From: Intestinimonas timonensis
GTDB taxonomy: Bacteria; Bacillota; Clostridia; Oscillospirales; Oscillospiraceae
Assembly: GCF_900626145.1 (NCBI RefSeq)
Contig: NZ_LR130817.1
Location: forward strand, 1,872,543 to 1,936,542
Length of the DNA: 64,000 bases
Direction: 5' to 3'
Part shown: positions 26,765-34,605 of the stretch, one piece after another
Position numbering within the stretch: position 1 is the first letter of the stretch
How the letters are laid out: each line of letters begins with the position of its first letter
Position numbers and translations under genes: made by a program
Notes under the pieces: generated by a model
What the model was told of the DNA's origin: nothing
The model's input: the letters and a program-made list of their open reading frames with translations, nothing else
The model's database searches: none

Positions 26765-26974
26765 GTGATCGTGGATAAGATCGCCCTGATCCTCGCCATC
26801 GTGGGCGGGCTCAACTGGGGCAGCATCGGGATCTTCGGCTTTGACCTGGTGGCCTTCCTGTTCGGCGGCTCCGGCAGCGCCTTCAGCCGGGTGGTTTACA
26901 CCCTGGTGGGCCTCTCCGCCGTGTGGTGCATCTCCCTCCTGTTCCGGGACACCACCGCCGGAAAGCAGACCTGA
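26765..26974 (+). CDS. DUF378 family small membrane protein
   Basis: The 69-residue protein has two membrane segments and the DUF378 pattern (ILAIVGGLNWGSIGIF, then VVYTLVGLSAVWC). I chose GTG at 26765, eight bases after AGGAGG. That ribosome site is buried in the preceding hairpin, so read-through transcripts may be poorly translated. The role is unknown. Confidence 0.88.
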   Translation: MIVDKIALILAIVGGLNWGSIGIFGFDLVAFLFGGSGSAFSRVVYTLVGLSAVWCISLLFRDTTAGKQT

Positions 26975-26977
26975 ATG

Positions 26978-27018
26978 AGACCGCCGCGCATACCCAAGGG
27001 TATACGCGGCGGTCTTTG
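26978..27018. terminator. Bidirectional terminator
   Basis: AGACCGCCGCG pairs with CGCGGCGGTCT, extended by ATACCC/GGGTAT, and is followed by TTTGTCTGTC. It separates convergent genes. Confidence 0.85.
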
Positions 27019-27023
27019 TCTGT

Positions 27024-27692
27024 CTATTCCACTTTATAGGTGAGCAGCCAGATGCTCGCCGTCAGGCCGGTGAGGATGACTCCCAGGCCCACAAAGCCCA
27101 GGGGGAGGCTCCTGAGGAAGAACCAGAGGAGAAGCCCGGTCAAAATAGTCATAACGGCAGCGGTAGACAGGGTGGCCCGGTGGCGCTTCTTCCCACTTTT
27201 GCAGCACAGGGCGACGGTAATGGAGAGCACATAGAGCCCCATCCCCAGGAGCAGCGCCGTCAGAAAACCCGCTCCGCCTGTCCAAGCCTCCAGCCGTGCC
27301 ACCTGCTCCGCCCCGTCGGAAAAGATCTGTGGATATAGCGCCTTGAACCACTCCAGGTGGATCCAAAGGGAGGCCTGCTGGAGGGCGGAGCCCACGGCTA
27401 TGACCGCCGCCCAGGCTAAAGTCCGGCCCAGCAGCGACTGCCAAGCCGGTCTGTCGCTGGTCCGCTCCAGGTCAAAGGAACCTGTGAAGGGCCACCGCAA
27501 CCCCTGACACACCGCCAGGATGGCAAATACAATGAGATGGAAGCTCAGATGACCCGTCATGGCCACGCTGCCCCAGCTCCGGGCGGAGACCAGGTCGTAG
27601 ATTGCCCAGAAGCCCAGAAATAAAAGGACCTTCCAGTTCAGCAGTCCGCTCTCCCGGAGCTCCCATTTGGCGCTGTTCCATAGTCCCTTCAC
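27024..27692 (-). CDS. Putative ABC transporter membrane subunit
   Basis: The 222-residue protein has about six hydrophobic segments and an N-terminal amphipathic stretch (MKGLWNSAKWELRESGLLNW). No named family motif was recognised, but it overlaps the ATP-binding gene by four bases, which marks it as the permease partner. GntR-ATPase-permease cassettes of this type (YtrA-like) respond to cell-envelope stress in Firmicutes; the substrate is unknown. Confidence 0.75.
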   Translation of the reverse strand: MKGLWNSAKWELRESGLLNWKVLLFLGFWAIYDLVSARSWGSVAMTGHLSFHLIVFAILAVCQGLRWPFTGSFDLERTSDRPAWQSLLGRTLAWAAVIAVGSALQQASLWIHLEWFKALYPQIFSDGAEQVARLEAWTGGAGFLTALLLGMGLYVLSITVALCCKSGKKRHRATLSTAAVMTILTGLLLWFFLRSLPLGFVGLGVILTGLTASIWLLTYKVE

Positions 27693-28390
27693 CGGCCGCC
27701 ACCTCCAAAGACCTCCATATACTTCTCCTCCACCGACACGCCCTCCCGCTGCCGCAGCCCCTCGGCGGAGGCGGACAGGACCACATAGCCAGAGCGGAGG
27801 AATAGCACGTCATCCAGGATGGGCTCGATGTCGTGGACCAGGTGGGTGGCCATGAGGAGGGTGTTGTGGTCCTCCATAACCCCCGCCGCCGCCGACAGGA
27901 TCTTCGCCCGCTCCACCGGGTCCACGCCTCCCAGAGGCTCGTCCAGGATATAAAGGTCGGCGTTCCGGGCCAGAAGCAGGCCCAGGTCCAACCGCTCCGC
28001 CTGTCCCTTGGACAGCCGGGACACCGGCTCCCCCTCGGGAAGGTTCCCCGACACCGCCCGGAACCGGTCCATGTCCAGGCCTGGGAAGAGGTCCCGATAC
28101 CACTGGATGGCCCGGCTTACCGTCAACTCCCGGGGCAGCAGGGTGTGGTCGGCCATATAGGCCACCTTGGGCCGCTCCCGGCGGGTGATGGGCCTTCCGT
28201 GAAGGAAGATCTCCCCGCCGTCGGGCCGCCACAGCCCGGCGATGGTCCGCAGCAGGGTGGACTTCCCCGCCCCGTTGGGGCCCAGCAGGCCGGTGATATG
28301 GCCCGGCTTCAGAGAAAAGCTGCACGCCCCCAGCACGATCTGTCCGTCCAGATACTTACAGAGCCCTTTGACTTCCAGCAGACTGTCCAC
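27689..28390 (-). CDS. ABC transporter ATP-binding protein
   Basis: The 233-residue ATPase shows Walker A GLLGPNGAGKSTLLR, the signature SRLSKGQAERLDLG, Walker B LYILDEPLGGVDP and the switch His in MATHLVHDIE. The signature is SKGQ rather than SGGQ, as in several YtrB-like and EcsA-like ATPases. The start is GTG at 28390 with GGAGGGAG upstream, inside the end of the GntR gene. Confidence 0.93.
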   Translation of the reverse strand: MDSLLEVKGLCKYLDGQIVLGACSFSLKPGHITGLLGPNGAGKSTLLRTIAGLWRPDGGEIFLHGRPITRRERPKVAYMADHTLLPRELTVSRAIQWYRDLFPGLDMDRFRAVSGNLPEGEPVSRLSKGQAERLDLGLLLARNADLYILDEPLGGVDPVERAKILSAAAGVMEDHNTLLMATHLVHDIEPILDDVLFLRSGYVVLSASAEGLRQREGVSVEEKYMEVFGGGGR

Positions 28391-28745
28391 CGTCTCCCTC
28401 CTCCCCACTCAGCCGCTCGGCGGCCTCCAGCCGTGAAAAGCCCAGCCCCGCCATGCCCTTGAGGTAGGTCTCCACCAGAGTCTGGGCCATCTCCTCCCGG
28501 AGGGCGGAGAGCCGTTCCCAGTCCCCGGTGACGAAGGAGCCCACCCCCCGCCGGGTCTCCAGCAGGCCCTCCCGCTCCAGCTCGGAGCACACCCGCTGCA
28601 TGGTGTTCAGATTGATGCCGTACCGGGCGGCCAGCACTCGTACCGACTCCACCCGGCTCCCAGCCAGCAGGCCACCCGTCACCATCTCCCGCTTCATGTC
28701 CTCCATGACCTGGAGGTAGATGGGTACGCTGTTGCTGAACTGCAC
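28356..28745 (-). CDS. GntR family regulator, YtrA subfamily
   Basis: The 129-residue protein has a short N-terminal winged helix (VPIYLQVMEDMKREMVTGGL, then LAARYGINLNTMQRVCSELE) and a short C-terminal dimer domain, the YtrA layout. GTG at 28745 follows AAGGAGG. It overlaps the ATPase gene by 35 bases, so it should control its own operon. Confidence 0.92.
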   Translation of the reverse strand: MQFSNSVPIYLQVMEDMKREMVTGGLLAGSRVESVRVLAARYGINLNTMQRVCSELEREGLLETRRGVGSFVTGDWERLSALREEMAQTLVETYLKGMAGLGFSRLEAAERLSGEEGDGGQSAGSQRAL

Positions 28746-28767
28746 GGTGTTCCCCTCCTTGTGTCTC

Positions 28768-28791
28768 AGTGTTCTATATAAATAATACACT
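28768..28791 (-). promoter_or_regulatory. Possible GntR (YtrA-type) operator
   Basis: The inverted repeat AGTGT-N14-ACACT overlaps an AT-rich promoter-like region just upstream of the GntR gene. Autoregulation is inferred from position only. Confidence 0.5.
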
Positions 28792-28882
28792 AGTACAGAA
28801 AAAATAGCAAGAAATTTCTTGGCCGTGCCGCTGAAAGCGGCACATGGCCCATTTTGCTCTGCTTTTGCAGCGCAAAAAAGGC

Positions 28883-28911
28883 TTGACAGGGACACCCCCT
28901 GGGGGTATTAT
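28883..28911 (+). promoter_or_regulatory. Promoter of csoR-copA
   Basis: TTGACA, 17 bases, TATTAT. The spacer is the palindrome ACACCCCCTGGGGGT. Confidence 0.85.
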
Positions 28912-28940
28912 AAGAACACCCCCCACCCCCGAGGGGTGTA
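28890..28940 (+). promoter_or_regulatory. CsoR-type operator sites
   Basis: Two G/C-tract palindromes, ACACCCCCTGGGGGTAT and ACACCCCCCACCCCCGAGGGGTGT (given in parts), lie in the promoter spacer and just after the -10. They resemble CsoR operators with A/T-flanked G-C tracts and precede a csoR gene. Confidence 0.8.
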
Positions 28941-28972
28941 ATTAGGACCATCTAACATGGGAGGGACCGGCC

Positions 28973-29236
28973 ATGATGGCAGATCAGAAGACGGTGCTCC
29001 GGCTCTTGAAGACGGCGCGGGGCCAGATAGACGGCATCATCAAGATGGTGGAGGAGGACCGGTACTGCATCGACATCTCCACCCAGGTCATGGCGGCGGA
29101 AGCCATGCTGAACCGTGCCAACAAGGAGATCCTCACCGCACACCTGAAGCACTGCGTCAACACCGCCCAGACCCAATCAGAGCGGGAAGAGAAAATCGAC
29201 GAACTGGTGGACATGCTGGGCAAAATCCTGAAGTGA
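28973..29236 (+). CDS. csoR: CsoR family copper-sensing repressor
   Basis: The 87-residue all-helical repressor has the Cu(I) ligand set Cys-His-Cys: Cys in EEDRYCIDI and His and Cys in AHLKHCVN. CsoR leaves DNA when copper binds, which would derepress copA downstream. ATG at 28973 follows GGGAGGG. A 353-bp hairpin-rich gap separates it from copA. Confidence 0.92.
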   Translation: MMADQKTVLRLLKTARGQIDGIIKMVEEDRYCIDISTQVMAAEAMLNRANKEILTAHLKHCVNTAQTQSEREEKIDELVDMLGKILK

Positions 29237-29246
29237 CTTCTTTTTC

Positions 29247-29280
29247 TTGCCTTCTTTTTCTTGAAAGAAAAAGAAGGCAA
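29247..29280. terminator. Terminator-like hairpin after csoR
   Basis: TTGCCTTCTTTTTC pairs with GAAAAAGAAGGCAA around TTGAAA. It could limit read-through into copA. Confidence 0.6.
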
Positions 29281-29535
29281 AAAGAACTTTGGGCTTTGAA
29301 CTAGCTCTAACTCTCCGCTTTTCCACTCTTTTCCTTCTTGCTAAAAGCAGCACCACACAAAACAAGCCACGGGGGAAAAGTGTGAAAGGGGGGCGGTGAG
29401 CCCCCACTTTCGCGTGCAGTCAGGAACTTTTTCGATGCAATCGAAAAAGTCAGCAGCTTGTTGAAAAGACATTTGGATCTTTTCAACAAGCTGCAAGAAG
29501 CAAAAAGAACTTTAGGCTTTGGACTGGCTCTGACT
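29277..29535. repeat. Hairpin-rich intergenic block bounded by 36-bp direct repeats
   Basis: Copies at 29277-29312 and 29500-29535 differ at only four bases, all A/G changes (shared start GCAAAAAGAACTTT). Between them lie two perfect hairpins: ACTTTTTCGA / TCGAAAAAGT (29426-29450) and a 17-bp stem at 29453-29494. No gene was found. The block looks like a decayed non-coding mobile repeat. Confidence 0.65.
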
Positions 29536-29589
29536 TAAACGCATTTTCCTCTATTCATAGGTTTCTTACATGGAAAGACTGAGGTATTT

Positions 29590-32157
29590 ATGAAACAGAA
29601 GTTTACCGTAACGGGCATGACCTGTTCGGCCTGCTCTGCCCACGTGGACAAGGCGGTGCGGAAGCTGGAGGGCGTCAGCGAGGTCAACGTGAACCTGCTG
29701 GGCGGCTCCATGACGGTGGAGTACGACCCCGCCTCTGAGTCCCCGGAGGCCATCATCGCCGCCGTGGACGCCGCTGGTTACGGCTGCGCCCTGCCCCAGG
29801 CGGCAGCCAGCAAGGGCAATGCCCGGGTGGACGCCCGGGCCGAGGCCGCCAAACAGATGGAGGAGGAGCTGGGCGGCATGAAGCGCCGCTTCCTGGTGTC
29901 CCTGTGCTTCCTGGTTCCCCTCTTCTACATCGCTATGGGCCACATGATGGGCTGGCCCCTCCCCGCCTTCCTCCACGACAGCCGGAACGCCCTGGCCTTT
30001 GCCTTTATCCAGTTCCTGCTGGTACTGCCCATCATGTATATCAACGACAAGTACTACCGTGTGGGCTTCAAGACCCTCTTCCACGGCGCCCCCAACATGG
30101 ACTCCCTCATTGCCGTTGGCTCCGCCGCCGCCGTGATCTACGGCATCGCCGCCATCTTCCAGATCGGCTACGGCCTGGGCCACGGCGATATGGAGCGGGT
30201 CAACCACTGGGCCATGGACCTCTACTTCGAGTCCGCCGGCATGATCCTCACCCTCATCACCCTGGGCAAGTTCCTGGAGACTCGGTCCAAGGGCAAGACC
30301 TCCCAGGCCATCAGCCGCCTCATGGACCTGGCTCCCAAGACGGCCACCGTCCTCCGGGACGGCGTGGAGACCGAGGTACCCGTGGAGGAGGTGGCGGTGG
30401 GCGACCTCATCCTGGTCCGGCCCGGCGCCTCCATCCCCGTGGACGGGGTGGTCACCGAGGGCAGCTCCTCCGTGGATGAGTCCGCCCTCACCGGCGAGTC
30501 CATCCCCGTGGAGAAGGGTCCCGGCAACAAGGTGGTCTCCGCTGCCATCAACAAGTCCGGCTCCTTTACCTTCCGGGCCACCCGGGTGGGCGACGACACC
30601 ACCCTGGCCCAGATGATCGCCCTGGTGGACGAGGCCGCCTCCTCCAAGGCCCCCATCGCCAAGCTGGCCGACAAGGTGGCCGGGGTCTTCGTCCCTGTGG
30701 TCATGACCATCGCCGCCGTCACCGCCATCGTCTGGCTCATCGCCACCGGTGGCGACATCACCCGGGCCCTCACCGCCGGAGTGGCCGTGCTGGTCATCTC
30801 CTGCCCCTGCGCCCTGGGCCTGGCCACCCCCGTGGCCATCATGGTGGGCACCGGTAAGGGCGCAGAAAACGGCATTCTCATCAAGTCCGCCCAGGCCCTG
30901 GAGACCCTCCACAGCATCCAGACCATCGTTCTGGACAAGACGGGCACCGTCACCCAGGGGAGGCCCAGGGTCACCGATATCCAGCCCGCCGAGGGCGTCA
31001 CCGCCGAGGAACTCCTCTGCGTAGCCGCCTCCCTGGAAAAGCCCTCCGAGCATCCCCTGGCCGAGGCCATCGTACACGAGGCGGAGGATCGCAGCATCCC
31101 CCTGGTCCCCGCCGAGAACTTCAAGGCCCTCCACGGCCGGGGTGTGCAGGCCGACCTTCAGGGCTCCGCCTTCCTGGCAGGCAACCGGGCCATGATGGAG
31201 GAGCACGGGGTAAACCTGGGCACCCATCTGGCCGCTGCCGACGCCCTGGCCGAAAATGGGCGGACGCCCCTCTACTTCGCCCAGGATGGCAAGTTGATGG
31301 GTGTCATCGCCGTGGCCGACACGGTGAAGCCCACCAGCGCCGCCGCCATCGCCGCCTTCCGTGACCTGGGCATCGACGTGGTCCTCCTCACCGGCGACAA
31401 CCGTCGCACCTCTGATGCCATTGGCCGGGAGCTGGGAGTGAGCACCGTCATCGCCGAGGTGCTGCCCCAGGACAAGGAGCGTGTCATCGCCGACCTCCAG
31501 GCCCAGGGCAAGAAGGTGGCCATGGTGGGCGACGGTATCAACGACGCCCCTGCCCTGGCCCGGGCCGACGTGGGCCTGGCCATCGGCGCCGGCACCGACG
31601 TGGCCATCGAGTCCGCCGACATCGTCCTCATGAAGAGCGACCTCATGGACGCCGTCACCGCCGTGGAGCTCTCCAAGGCCACCATCCGCAACGTGAAGGA
31701 GAACCTCTTCTGGGCCTTCTGCTATAACTCCATCGGCATCCCTCTGGCCGCCGGGGTCTTCTTCCCCATCCTGGGCTGGCAGCTCTCTCCCATGTTCGGC
31801 GCCGCCGCCATGAGCCTGAGCTCGGTGAGCGTAGTGTCTAACGCCCTGCGGCTCAAGCTCTTCAAGCCCAAGCACACCGCCCCGGCCTCCCCCGAGGTCC
31901 CTGCGGGATCTGAAACTACAAAATCTACACCACAAACTGAAAAAGGAGTGTCTATTATGGAAAAAAAGATCATGATCGAAGGTATGATGTGCCAGCACTG
32001 CGTGGCCCACGTCACCAAGGCCATCACCTGCCTGCCCGGCGAGTCCGCCACTGTGGACCTGGAGGGCAAGTGCGCCACCGTCAGCGGCCCCGCTACCGAC
32101 GAGGAACTGAAGAAGGCCGTGGAGGACGCCGGCTATCAGGTGGTCTCCATCCAGTAA
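29590..32157 (+). CDS. copA: Copper-exporting P1B-type ATPase with fused CopZ-like domain
   Basis: CopA pumps Cu(I) out of the cell. The 855-residue protein has an N-terminal metal domain ([11 protein letters not shown]), eight membrane segments, the phosphatase motif TGES, the ion site [11 protein letters not shown] (CPC), the phosphorylation site DKTGTVTQG and the hinge [11 protein letters not shown]. After the last membrane helix, a Thr/Pro/Ser-rich linker joins a second metal domain ([11 protein letters not shown]). A ribosome site and ATG inside the linker could also make that domain alone. It follows csoR and is likely under its control. Confidence 0.95.
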   Translation: MKQKFTVTGMTCSACSAHVDKAVRKLEGVSEVNVNLLGGSMTVEYDPASESPEAIIAAVDAAGYGCALPQAAASKGNARVDARAEAAKQMEEELGGMKRRFLVSLCFLVPLFYIAMGHMMGWPLPAFLHDSRNALAFAFIQFLLVLPIMYINDKYYRVGFKTLFHGAPNMDSLIAVGSAAAVIYGIAAIFQIGYGLGHGDMERVNHWAMDLYFESAGMILTLITLGKFLETRSKGKTSQAISRLMDLAPKTATVLRDGVETEVPVEEVAVGDLILVRPGASIPVDGVVTEGSSSVDESALTGESIPVEKGPGNKVVSAAINKSGSFTFRATRVGDDTTLAQMIALVDEAASSKAPIAKLADKVAGVFVPVVMTIAAVTAIVWLIATGGDITRALTAGVAVLVISCPCALGLATPVAIMVGTGKGAENGILIKSAQALETLHSIQTIVLDKTGTVTQGRPRVTDIQPAEGVTAEELLCVAASLEKPSEHPLAEAIVHEAEDRSIPLVPAENFKALHGRGVQADLQGSAFLAGNRAMMEEHGVNLGTHLAAADALAENGRTPLYFAQDGKLMGVIAVADTVKPTSAAAIAAFRDLGIDVVLLTGDNRRTSDAIGRELGVSTVIAEVLPQDKERVIADLQAQGKKVAMVGDGINDAPALARADVGLAIGAGTDVAIESADIVLMKSDLMDAVTAVELSKATIRNVKENLFWAFCYNSIGIPLAAGVFFPILGWQLSPMFGAAAMSLSSVSVVSNALRLKLFKPKHTAPASPEVPAGSETTKSTPQTEKGVSIMEKKIMIEGMMCQHCVAHVTKAITCLPGESATVDLEGKCATVSGPATDEELKKAVEDAGYQVVSIQ
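31957..32157 (+). CDS. CopZ-like copper chaperone domain from an internal start
   Basis: Within copA and in the same frame, AAAGGAG lies nine bases before an ATG that begins [15 protein letters not shown]. The 66-residue product would be a normal CopZ-size chaperone with its CxxC site. It may be made separately or only as part of CopA; this is inferred from the ribosome site. Confidence 0.6.
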   Translation: MEKKIMIEGMMCQHCVAHVTKAITCLPGESATVDLEGKCATVSGPATDEELKKAVEDAGYQVVSIQ

Positions 32158-32173
32158 CTTTCAATCGCAAAGA

Positions 32174-32202
32174 GGGCGGGCCCACATCGTGGGCCCGCCC
32201 TC
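32174..32202. terminator. Terminator hairpin, left copy (copA side)
   Basis: GGGCGGGCCCACATCGTGGGCCCGCCCTC (shown as GGGCGGGCCCAC / GTGGGCCCGCCC stem). An exact second copy lies at 32437-32465 on the other side of the 235-bp element. Confidence 0.85.
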
Positions 32203-32436
32203 AGGTTGTCGAAAAAGGGCATATACGTCAGATTTTGTGCAAGAGCCTCGCAGAGTTCCGTCGTCCGCAGACGACGGAATCAAGTACAGTCTGTTTTTTC
32301 CGGGGACATGTGCCTCGGAAAAAACACTGCTCAGGCCGCAAACGTGCGAGCGAAGCGAGTGCGATGCAGCGGCCTGCATCTTTTCGAAAAAATGCCTGCA
32401 TTTTTGAGAGAGCCTGTCGACTTTGTCGACAGGCTC
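32203..32436. mobile_element. 235-bp palindrome-rich element, copy 1
   Basis: This non-coding unit reads the same as copy 2 at 51506-51740. It contains a series of hairpins: TTCCGTCGTC / GACGACGGAA, GTTTTTTCCGGGG / CCTCGGAAAAAAC, CAGGCCGC / GCGGCCTG and the terminal GAGCCTGTCGAC / GTCGACAGGCTC. The two ends are imperfect inverted repeats (AGGTTGTCGAAAAAG against AGCCTGTCGACAAAG). It is bordered by exact 29-bp direct repeats that are themselves a terminator hairpin. No convincing protein is encoded. Confidence 0.8.
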
Positions 32437-32465
32437 GGGCGGGCCCACATCGTGGGCCCGCCCTC
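32437..32465. terminator. Terminator hairpin, right copy
   Basis: This is an exact repeat of 32174-32202. It now serves the convergent minus-strand gene ending at 32478. Confidence 0.85.
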
Positions 32466-32477
32466 TTCCTATCTTCT

Positions 32478-33026
32478 TTAACCGGCCTGCCGGACCCGTT
32501 TCCGTAGCTTGAGGATGAGCACCAGGGTCACCGCCACCACGGCGGCCACTAGCACCGCTGCCAGGATGACCTGCGTCCGCTGAGCGCTCCTTACCTCGTC
32601 CGCCCGGGCCTCCACCCGCTCCACCACGGCCTGGTCAGGCTCCACCGATGTCCCCGCGGGGTCGGACAGGCAGATCCACACAAAGCGGTGTCCATAGATG
32701 TAGCTCGCATAGGCCCAGAACTGCCCATTGCTGTCCACATAGCAGGGACCCAACTCGTTCGCCGGATAACCCTCCGCGGTAAGGGTACACAGGGACTCCG
32801 CCGCCCCGGGATAGAGCCATAAGGCGGTCACCACCGGCCCCTCCAGGGCGTCCGTGTAGGAGAGATCAAATTCCACAAAGCCACCGCCGTAAAGCTCGGC
32901 GAAGGCGGTGGTCTCCTCCGCGGGTTCCGGGGGCTTCTGCCCGGGGGCCACCACGTCGGCCCGGGCGGCAGCTGGCAGCACCATCAGCGTCAGGAGCAGG
33001 ACACAGGCCAAAAGTCTCTTTTTCAT
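32478..33026 (-). CDS. Exported protein with C-terminal membrane anchor, unknown
   Basis: The 182-residue protein has a signal peptide (MKKRLLACVLLLTLMVLPAAARA), an extracellular part with strand-rich aromatic segments and a C-terminal hydrophobic helix followed by a basic tail (LILKLRKRVRQAG). No known family was recognised. Its start overlaps the stop of the upstream gene (TGATG), so the two are coupled. Confidence 0.7.
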   Translation of the reverse strand: MKKRLLACVLLLTLMVLPAAARADVVAPGQKPPEPAEETTAFAELYGGGFVEFDLSYTDALEGPVVTALWLYPGAAESLCTLTAEGYPANELGPCYVDSNGQFWAYASYIYGHRFVWICLSDPAGTSVEPDQAVVERVEARADEVRSAQRTQVILAAVLVAAVVAVTLVLILKLRKRVRQAG

Positions 33027-33337
33027 CACAGGATACCTCCAATCACAAGTCCGAGTCCGAAGGAACAGCCGTTGGCCCACAGGGAGAACAGGAAGGGCCG
33101 CCGGATGCGCCGGGCGCACTGTAGATAGACCAGCCCCTCCACCCCCACGGCGGCACACTCCAGCAAAAGCAGAAGCCAAGTGGCCGGAAAGAGCAGGTTT
33201 AGTAGGACCACCGCCGGGTTGGTGAGCACGTTGGCCAGGGTGCACAGGAGCAGGTCCTGTCCCCGTATGCCCCACAGCAGGGCCAGGGGCAGCTCGATGG
33301 CCAGGGTGAGGGCCAGGCAGAGCAGGAAGTGATTCAG
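33026..33337 (-). CDS. Small membrane protein, probable non-standard start
   Basis: About 103 residues with three or four hydrophobic helices (LLCLALTLAIELPLALLWG and others), ending FGLGLVIGGIL. There is no ATG, GTG or TTG near the expected start; a CTG at 33337 lies 11 bases after AAGGGGGG, which is the best candidate. The frame overlaps the end of the MFS gene. It is coupled to the next gene by TGATG. Function unknown. Confidence 0.5.
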   Translation of the reverse strand: MNHFLLCLALTLAIELPLALLWGIRGQDLLLCTLANVLTNPAVVLLNLLFPATWLLLLLECAAVGVEGLVYLQCARRIRRPFLFSLWANGCSFGLGLVIGGIL

Positions 33338-34331
33338 CGTGACGCATCCCCCCTTCCCAAACCCAGAAGGAGCAGAGGCAGGGAGACGATGGCGGCCAGG
33401 GCGGCGGACAAGGGGCCCGCCGGAAGGAGCGAATACCCAAGCAGAGAGGGGACTACCCCCAGGAAGAGGGCGAAGGTGAGCAGGCCGAAGGCCAGACCCC
33501 GGGCGCCGGGGAGGCGGCGGGCGGCGCCCCAGAGGGTGATGGGCATCGTCATATTGAAGAGGCACACGGCGGCCAGGCCGGGTCCTGCCCGCCCTGCCAG
33601 GAGGAAGCAGGCCGCCGCCGGGACCAGGGAGAGCCAGGCCGTCCGCCGGGGGCCCAGCCGGTCGGCCAGCAGGCCGCCGGCGGCCTTGCCCCCCGCCGTG
33701 GCGCAGGCCAGGACCAGAGGCAGCTCCCCCTTCCAGGGAAAGGCAAAGAGAGTACCGGCGAAGGACCGCAGCACCACCACGGCGAAGAGGCACAGCAGGG
33801 GGAGCAGGGCCTCTGTCCCACCCACCGGCGCCAGGTCCAGAGGGGCGTTGGGGACTCCCCCGCCCCAGCGGAGGAGGGCGGCGCCCAAGCCCAGGAGGGC
33901 CAGGACCACCGCCGGAGCTGGGAATGCGTTCCCTGGAGCCAGCAGGGTACCCAGGGCGATGCCCAAGGCGCCCGGTGAGACAAAGAGCCCCAGTGGGCCG
34001 CATTTCCCGCTGCCGCCCAGGGTATAGACTCCGCCCCCCACGTGAAAGCAAGCATTACCCAGCCCGGCGCAGACGGCGGCGGGGAGCAGGCCGGGCAGCC
34101 CCCAGGCCAGGGCGGTGAGGCCGCAGCCCAGGGCGGCAAACCGCTCCCCAGCCCCCAGGGCGTGGCCAGCAGGCCTACCGGCATCTGGACGGCAAAGGCA
34201 AAGCAGTTGTAGAGCAGCAGCGCGGTGACGGCGTTGCCGCCTCCCTCCAGCCGGCCCAATACCAGCAGAGCGCAGGCGAAGTCCACCCAGAGGTGGGCGG
34301 CGGCGTAGAGGGGCAGGGCGGTGAGCTTCAT
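33334..34331 (-). pseudogene. MFS transporter with a single frameshift
   Basis: The ATG at 34331 (MKLTALPLYAAAHLWVDFAC) follows AAGGAGG. The protein reads normally to GLLATPWGLG, then continues in another frame as ERFAALGCGLTALAWGLPG to the stop at 33334. One missing base in the G run near 34146-34150 would explain the switch. The joined product (about 332 residues, roughly ten membrane segments) resembles fosmidomycin-resistance-type MFS pumps. It may be a recent pseudogene or a sequencing error in a homopolymer. Confidence 0.75.
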
Positions 34332-34605
34332 AGGACGGCCTCCTTCCCAACAGGCGCACAATGGGTGCTTTTACCTCTTCAGACGCAGTTTCGTTTGAAA
34401 AGTTCCCTTCCAGGCGGAAAAATAGCTTGTCCAGCAACTCTTTCCTCCCCTTCCAGAAGTTCAAACTTGCAAAAAGCAGAGCGATTTAGTATTCTTTTCG
34501 GCGCACCCGGCACTCCGGTCCAGCCGGACGGCGCTGCCGCCTAGCCCCCACGACGGCAGACCCGCCTTTCCGATTTGTTACAGAAACACACAAAGGAGCA
34601 TTACC

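Noticed and set aside
29240..29540. CRISPR-like repeats between csoR and copA
   Set aside because: There are only two repeats and no regular spacers; no cas gene exists in the window.
29566..32010. An 814-codon minus-strand frame over copA
   Set aside because: Antisense shadow; the copA frame has all P-type ATPase motifs.
32204..32448. Small proteins in the 235-bp element (either strand)
   Set aside because: Frames have no ribosome sites, cross several hairpins and show no protein-like composition; identity of the copies is at DNA level with no coding sign.
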